A stretch of DNA of 10,667 bases from Melioribacteraceae bacterium (GTDB lineage Bacteria; Bacteroidota; Ignavibacteria; Ignavibacteriales; Melioribacteraceae). The position numbers were made by a program, and so were the translations under genes. The DNA is taken from the NCBI GenBank assembly GCA_027858595.1, contig JAQICK010000055.1, positions 1 through 10,667 on the forward strand, given 5' to 3'. The stretch's first letter is position 1. Each line of letters begins with the position of its first letter. A model generated the notes under the pieces. That model was not told the DNA's origin and did not search any database. It saw only the letters and a list, made by a program, of their open reading frames with translations. This document shows, piece by piece, positions 7,129 through 10,667 of this stretch.

Positions 7129-7258
7129 AAATTAATAATTTAACAAAAAAGAGATTCTATTCAAATTGAATGTAACAAATAATCACACTTATTACGGAAC
7201 AATTTGGTTCTTTGTGCGTCTTATCCAAGGAATTTAGAATTTACAGATAGGAAAATGA

Positions 7259-8950
7259 ATGTTTAGAAATAATAAATACAATTTAATTTTAATAGCAATG
7301 ATTTTTTCGTTTTCAATTTTTGCACAAGAAATTGTTAAAGTTGGAAATGTTTATCCTGGAGAGGTTGAAATGGGTGGATTCAATCTCTCTGAGGATGCAA
7401 TAATTGAAATTGAAGGCGAAGGGGCATCATTTGATAAATGGGAAAATTACTTAAATTATTATGCTTGGATTCTAAATACTGAAACTCGTGAAGTAATTTG
7501 GAGAAGCGAGAATAGTGATGACTTTTCAAAAGAAGATGGGGAATATGATTTTGATTCTGAGTTGGAACTAAATGCAGGTAACTACGAAGTTTATTATTCT
7601 GCTGGAAGAAAAAGCGAAAAGTACATTGTTAATGGTCTAGGAATGATTCAAGGGCTCTTTGATGGAAAAAAATCTAACATCTATAAATTTAAGAAGAAGT
7701 TTTTTCTAACTATTACTAGTGATAATACTATTACGTCTGTTAATCCTAGCAAATTAGTTAATGCTAGAGATGATGCAATTGTTTCCTATACGCGAGTAGG
7801 AGATTCTGAAAATCTTAAAAAAGGGTTTTCGTTAAAAGCTGAAACTAAAGTTAAAATATACGGAGTAGGCGAGGGAGTAAAAAGTGAATTCTACGATTTC
7901 GGATATATTTATGATGTTGTTAAAAACAAAAAAATATGGATGTTTAATAAAGACGATGGAAACCACGCCGGTGGTGGAAGGAAAAATATTGTTGAAAAAG
8001 CTGAAATAAACTTGCCGAAAGGTAGTTATGAAGTACATTATAAGTCCGATGACTCTCACTCTTTTGATGAGTGGAATGTTTTGCCTCCTGATGATCCACT
8101 ATTTTGGGGAATTGTAATTTCACTTGCTGATGTTGAAGATAAAAAAAATATTATTCCTTTCCGCAAAGATGATATTCTGAAACCAATTGTAAGTATCACA
8201 AAAGTTGAAGAAGATGAATTTCTTTCACAAGGCTTTACTCTATCTAAAAATATTGAACTAAGAGTAATGTCAATTGGTGAAGGATACAAGGACTTAGTTG
8301 ATTTTGGTTGGATTGAAAATGCAAACACAAAAGAAATTGTCTGGAAAATGACTTATCGAAATTCTGAGTATGCTGGCGGTGGAAAGAAAAATAGAATTTC
8401 CGATGATATAATACAACTTGATGCTGGTAACTATATTGCTTATTACATTACAGATGACTCACACAATTTCGACGATTGGAATGATACACCACCTTTGGAA
8501 GAGGATAAATGGGGAATAACAATTTGGACTTTAAATAAAAATGACAAAAAATTCATCAAATTATTTAATTCTAAAGAGTTTATTAATAAAAACATAATAG
8601 CTGAATTATCCAGAGTTGGTGATGACCAAAGTTTAAGTAAACGATTCACTATTTCACAAAACCAATCGGTTAAAATAATTGCTATTGGAGAGGGTAGCGA
8701 TCGTGAGCTTGTAGATTATGCATGGATTACTAATAGCGGCAGTAAAACAGTTTGGGAAATGAAATATTCTGAGACTTCTCATGCTGGTGGTGGAAGTAAA
8801 AATAGATTATATAATTCAGAAATTTATTTGAAATCTGGAGATTATAAACTCCATTACAGAAGTGATGACTCTCATTCTTTTGAGGAATGGAATACTTCGC
8901 CTCCTGATAATCCTCAAATGTATGGGGTTACTTTATTAAAAGTAAAATAA
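7259..8950 (+). CDS. exported protein with four copies of an unnamed ~115-residue domain
   Basis: A 563-residue protein with a signal peptide (hydrophobic core about 8-20, probable cleavage near FAQ, 21-23), so it should be periplasmic, surface-bound or secreted. Three clear repeats lie at about 174-290, 309-424 and 446-561. Each runs from a TRVG-like strand through a GEG turn (203-205, 340-342, 477-479), an AGGG-(R/K/S)-K-N motif (237-243, 372-378, 509-515), an AGxY/SGDY-type strand and DDSH-x-F-(D/E)-x-WN (264-273, 399-408, 536-545), then PP and a final WGI/YGV strand. Residues about 24-150 are a fourth, strongly diverged copy that lacks both signature motifs. The pattern suggests beta-sandwich modules, perhaps binding ligand or metal through the conserved Asp/His/Trp residues (inference). 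There is no lipobox, transmembrane segment or obvious type IX sorting domain. The start is ATG 7259, because the ATG at 7255 reaches a stop after three codons. It stands alone between two terminators. Confidence 0.85.
   Translation: MFRNNKYNLILIAMIFSFSIFAQEIVKVGNVYPGEVEMGGFNLSEDAIIEIEGEGASFDKWENYLNYYAWILNTETREVIWRSENSDDFSKEDGEYDFDSELELNAGNYEVYYSAGRKSEKYIVNGLGMIQGLFDGKKSNIYKFKKKFFLTITSDNTITSVNPSKLVNARDDAIVSYTRVGDSENLKKGFSLKAETKVKIYGVGEGVKSEFYDFGYIYDVVKNKKIWMFNKDDGNHAGGGRKNIVEKAEINLPKGSYEVHYKSDDSHSFDEWNVLPPDDPLFWGIVISLADVEDKKNIIPFRKDDILKPIVSITKVEEDEFLSQGFTLSKNIELRVMSIGEGYKDLVDFGWIENANTKEIVWKMTYRNSEYAGGGKKNRISDDIIQLDAGNYIAYYITDDSHNFDDWNDTPPLEEDKWGITIWTLNKNDKKFIKLFNSKEFINKNIIAELSRVGDDQSLSKRFTISQNQSVKIIAIGEGSDRELVDYAWITNSGSKTVWEMKYSETSHAGGGSKNRLYNSEIYLKSGDYKLHYRSDDSHSFEEWNTSPPDNPQMYGVTLLKVK
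7778..8943 (+). repeat. three tandem intragenic domain repeats
   Basis: The DNA for the three well-conserved modules of the exported protein covers about 7778-8128, 8183-8530 and 8594-8941. Spacers of about 18-21 codons separate the modules. Similarity is clear in protein (AGGG..KN and DDSH..WN blocks) but weaker in DNA, so the duplications are old rather than recent. Confidence 0.75.
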
Positions 8951-8958
8951 TATTTGTT

Positions 8959-8989
8959 AAAGACGACTCACTTCATGAGTCGTCTTTTT
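8959..8989 (+). terminator. strong intrinsic terminator of the repeat-domain gene
   Basis: A perfect 12-bp stem, AAAGACGACTCA (8959-8970) and TGAGTCGTCTTT (8976-8987), with a 5-nt CTTCA loop and a T-run that continues to 8989. It begins 9 nt after the stop codon. Confidence 0.92.
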
Positions 8990-9042
8990 CGTTTTCACAT
9001 ACTATTGTCTAATCTTAACCCAATTCGGTATAATAAATTGCA

Positions 9043-9128
9043 GTCATTTCGAACCCGCTTTTTGGGTGAGAAATCTTACGACAAATTTGGCTCTGAACTA
9101 CTAGATTTCGCCCACTGGTCGAAATGAC
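9043..9128. repeat. 86-bp imperfect palindrome, REP/MITE-like dispersed element
   Basis: The outer arms are a perfect inverted pair, GTCATTTCGA (9043-9052) and TCGAAATGAC (9119-9128). Inner arms also pair: GAAATCT (9070-9076) with AGATTTC (9103-9109), and GGG (9064-9066) with CCC (9111-9113). The left arm holds its own small hairpin, ACCC (9053-9056) and GGGT (9064-9067). The centre (9077-9102) is unpaired. From memory, elements of this GTCATTTCGA...GAGAAATCT form are scattered in intergenic regions of many Bacteroidota and related genomes. It lies between two convergent genes, the usual site for such elements, and might help end transcription of the - strand gene. No transposase gene is nearby. 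Confidence 0.75.
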
Positions 9129-9169
9129 ATCATAAGTAAATTCTTTGTTTTGTAGGAACTCTAATTAGC

Positions 9170-10507
9170 TCAACCTAACTCTGCAAAATATTTTTCAATC
9201 AATTCATTTGCTCTTTTTTCTGTCTTAGCTTCAACAATACATCTAATTATTGGCTCAGTATTAGATTTTCTAAAATGAACCCAGTGGTCATCAAAATCTA
9301 TTCTTAATCCATCCAATGTATTTATATTTTCATCAAAATATTTTAACTCCAAATTTTTAATTACTTCATCTGTATTTTTACTACCAACTTCAATTTTAGC
9401 TTTCGCAATATGATATTCCGGCAACTCAGATTTTAATTCGCTAAGAGTTCCATCAAATTCTAATAAATGTTGTAGAATTATTGCAGTTCCTACAAGTGCA
9501 TCTCTTCCATAATGAAGTTCTGGAAAAATAACGCCGCCACTTCCTTCACCACCAATAATAGCATTTACTTCTTTCATCTTTTTAACTACATTTGCTTCAC
9601 CAACTGGGGAGCGGAACACTTCGCATCCATAAGCTTTTGCAACATCATCAACTGCACGAGTTGTTGAAAGATTAACAACAGCTGAACCTTTTTCTTTTGA
9701 TAGCACAAATTTTACAGATTGTGTAATAGTATTTTCTTCTCCAAAAGGTTCACCTTTTTCGGTTATTAATACGAGCCTATCAACATCGGGGTCAACAACA
9801 ATTGCCAAATCTACCTTGTGCTCTTTAACCGCTTCCATCGTTCCAATTAAATTTTCTGGAAGTGGTTCAGGTTTGCGTGTGAAAACCCCAGTCTTTTCGC
9901 AATCGTATTCAATAACTTCACATCCAAATTCCCTTAGAAGTTGTGGCATAACGTAAACACCTGCACCATTAACACTATCTAAAAGAACTTTGAACTTTCT
10001 TTTTCTAATTGCTTCAACATCAATGTATTTCATTTCTAAAACAGCGTTAATATGTTTTTGTAATGCAGAGTTGTCAACTGTGAGTTTTCCAAGTTTTTCC
10101 CAACTAACATAATTATCACTTGTCTCTAACATATCAATGTATTCTTTGTGTTCTTCTGGGAACATAAACTCGCCCTTATTATTGAGCAGCTTAAGAGCAT
10201 TCCATTCGTTTGGATTATGACTTGCAGAAATTGCAATTCCTCCAGATGCCCCTTCCTTATTGACTGTGAGCAATACTGTTGGGGTTGGAGTTATTCCAAT
10301 GTCAATAACATCAATACCTTTTGCAATAAGAGTACCAACAACAAGGTGGTAAACCATTTCACCAGTTATTCGTGCATCGCGACCAACAACAATTTTGCCA
10401 CCACAATAATCGGCATAGGCAGAAACATATTTAACAAGTGTGTTTGGGTCAAGTCCGTCGCCTACAATTCCTCGAATGCCAGAAACAGAAACCATTAATG
10501 TTGACAT
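9170..10507 (-). CDS. glmM: phosphoglucosamine mutase / phosphohexomutase, archaeal-like GlmM type
   Basis: A 445-residue cytoplasmic alpha-D-phosphohexomutase. The four active-site elements are intact: the phosphoserine loop SASHNP (94-99, Ser96), the metal-binding loop DPDVDR (239-244, Asp239/241/243), the sugar loop GEGSGG (320-325) and the phosphate-binding loop RKSNTEPIIR (413-422). The N-terminal SGIRGIVG (9-16) and the GGEGSGGVIFPELHYGRDA block fit the archaeal-like GlmM group used by Bacteroidota, rather than the proteobacterial form with GEQSGH. GlmM converts glucosamine 6-phosphate to glucosamine 1-phosphate for UDP-GlcNAc, peptidoglycan and LPS. Phosphomannomutase or phosphoglucomutase activity cannot be excluded. 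GGAG 7 nt before the ATG at 10507 supports this start over Met5. The gene converges on the repeat-domain gene. Confidence 0.88.
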   Translation of the reverse strand: MSTLMVSVSGIRGIVGDGLDPNTLVKYVSAYADYCGGKIVVGRDARITGEMVYHLVVGTLIAKGIDVIDIGITPTPTVLLTVNKEGASGGIAISASHNPNEWNALKLLNNKGEFMFPEEHKEYIDMLETSDNYVSWEKLGKLTVDNSALQKHINAVLEMKYIDVEAIRKRKFKVLLDSVNGAGVYVMPQLLREFGCEVIEYDCEKTGVFTRKPEPLPENLIGTMEAVKEHKVDLAIVVDPDVDRLVLITEKGEPFGEENTITQSVKFVLSKEKGSAVVNLSTTRAVDDVAKAYGCEVFRSPVGEANVVKKMKEVNAIIGGEGSGGVIFPELHYGRDALVGTAIILQHLLEFDGTLSELKSELPEYHIAKAKIEVGSKNTDEVIKNLELKYFDENINTLDGLRIDFDDHWVHFRKSNTEPIIRCIVEAKTEKRANELIEKYFAELG

Positions 10508-10607
10508 ATATTAACTCCAGTAATTATTTTAATTAGTACTTGTAAATTATTAAAGAATGGATTTAAAAACTAATTTAGGGGAGAGGTTCAGCGATTCAGG
10601 GTAAAGA

Positions 10608-10635
10608 CAAATATATAAATTGGCTGCCCTCCAAA
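10608..10635 (-). promoter_or_regulatory. possible Bacteroidota-type promoter for glmM
   Basis: On the - strand, TATATTTG (complement of 10608-10615) fits the TAnnTTTG -7 box, and TTTG (complement of 10632-10635) lies 16 nt upstream, shorter than the usual ~19-21. A start near 10600 would give a leader of about 95 nt. Nothing else was recognised in 10508-10667. Confidence 0.3.
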
Positions 10636-10667
10636 TATGCCAATATATAGTCCTCCCCATGTTAAAC

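Noticed and set aside
7159..7171. Palindrome ATTCAA-A-TTGAAT upstream of the repeat-domain gene
   Set aside because: Perfect but short and AT-rich. Its half-sites resemble those in the pcrA leader, but two such hits in DNA of this composition are not evidence of a shared operator.
7203..7242. Possible promoter before the repeat-domain gene (TTTG at 7211-7214, TAGAATTT at 7235-7242)
   Set aside because: The -7 box has two mismatches at the key TTTG positions, and the start would fall almost at the ribosome binding site. A promoter must exist after the terminator, but I cannot place it.
8056..8328. 90-codon - strand open frame inside the repeat-domain gene
   Set aside because: The same antisense open stretch recurs at 8443-8649 because the sense sequence is repeated, so it is a shadow of the repeats.
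10148..10498. 116-codon + strand open frame opposite the 5' part of glmM
   Set aside because: The translation is rich in Asn, Ser and Cys, has no recognisable family, and is antisense to a well-conserved catalytic region.
10508..10600. Riboswitch or glmS-type ribozyme in the glmM leader
   Set aside because: The ~95-nt leader shows no conserved core or strong helices that I can recognise, and the glmS ribozyme controls glmS rather than glmM.
10619..10644. Inverted repeat ATTGGC...GCCAAT upstream of glmM
   Set aside because: Only 6 bp per arm with a 14-nt loop, no U-tract and no family resemblance. It is likely chance.

Overview
The window is AT-rich, gene-dense bacterial DNA, most likely from the Bacteroidota/Ignavibacteriota/Chlorobiota (FCB) group. 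The reasons are three. A promoter-like pair of the Bacteroidota type (TTTG, 19 nt, TAATTTTG) lies upstream of the helicase gene. Signal peptides end in '..AQ' or '..SQ'. A GTCATTTCGA...TCGAAATGAC palindrome of a kind I associate with these genomes lies between two convergent genes. The exact taxon cannot be fixed from the sequence.

Positions 1-3536 (all + strand) form a probable operon. It holds the 3' tail of a possible upstream gene, a 12-TM MFS transporter resembling the lysosomal dipeptide carrier MFSD1, an 8-nt-overlapping PqqD-like (RRE-fold) small protein, a signal-peptide protein that looks like a small outer-membrane beta-barrel, and a short M29-type aminopeptidase. Together these could make a peptide-uptake and degradation module, but this is inference. 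The PqqD-like gene is the odd member, since no radical-SAM enzyme, precursor peptide or other RiPP gene is in view.

Positions 3537-3808 hold a weak terminator candidate, the Bacteroidota-type promoter and a 16-bp tandem repeat containing a perfect 14-bp palindrome. Positions 3809-7065 encode a PcrA/UvrD helicase followed after 23 nt by a group III phosphofructokinase. Its Asp104/Lys124 residues predict pyrophosphate rather than ATP as phosphoryl donor. A strong intrinsic terminator follows.

Positions 7259-8950 encode an exported 563-residue protein built from three clear copies and one diverged copy of a ~115-residue domain that I cannot name. It is a single-gene unit closed by a second strong terminator. 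The convergent gene on the - strand (9170-10507) is an alpha-D-phosphohexomutase, probably GlmM of the archaeal/Bacteroidota type. No gap without a gene exceeds 300 bases and no tRNA, rRNA, CRISPR or insertion sequence was seen. The best leads for something undescribed are the transporter/PqqD pair and the repeat-domain protein.
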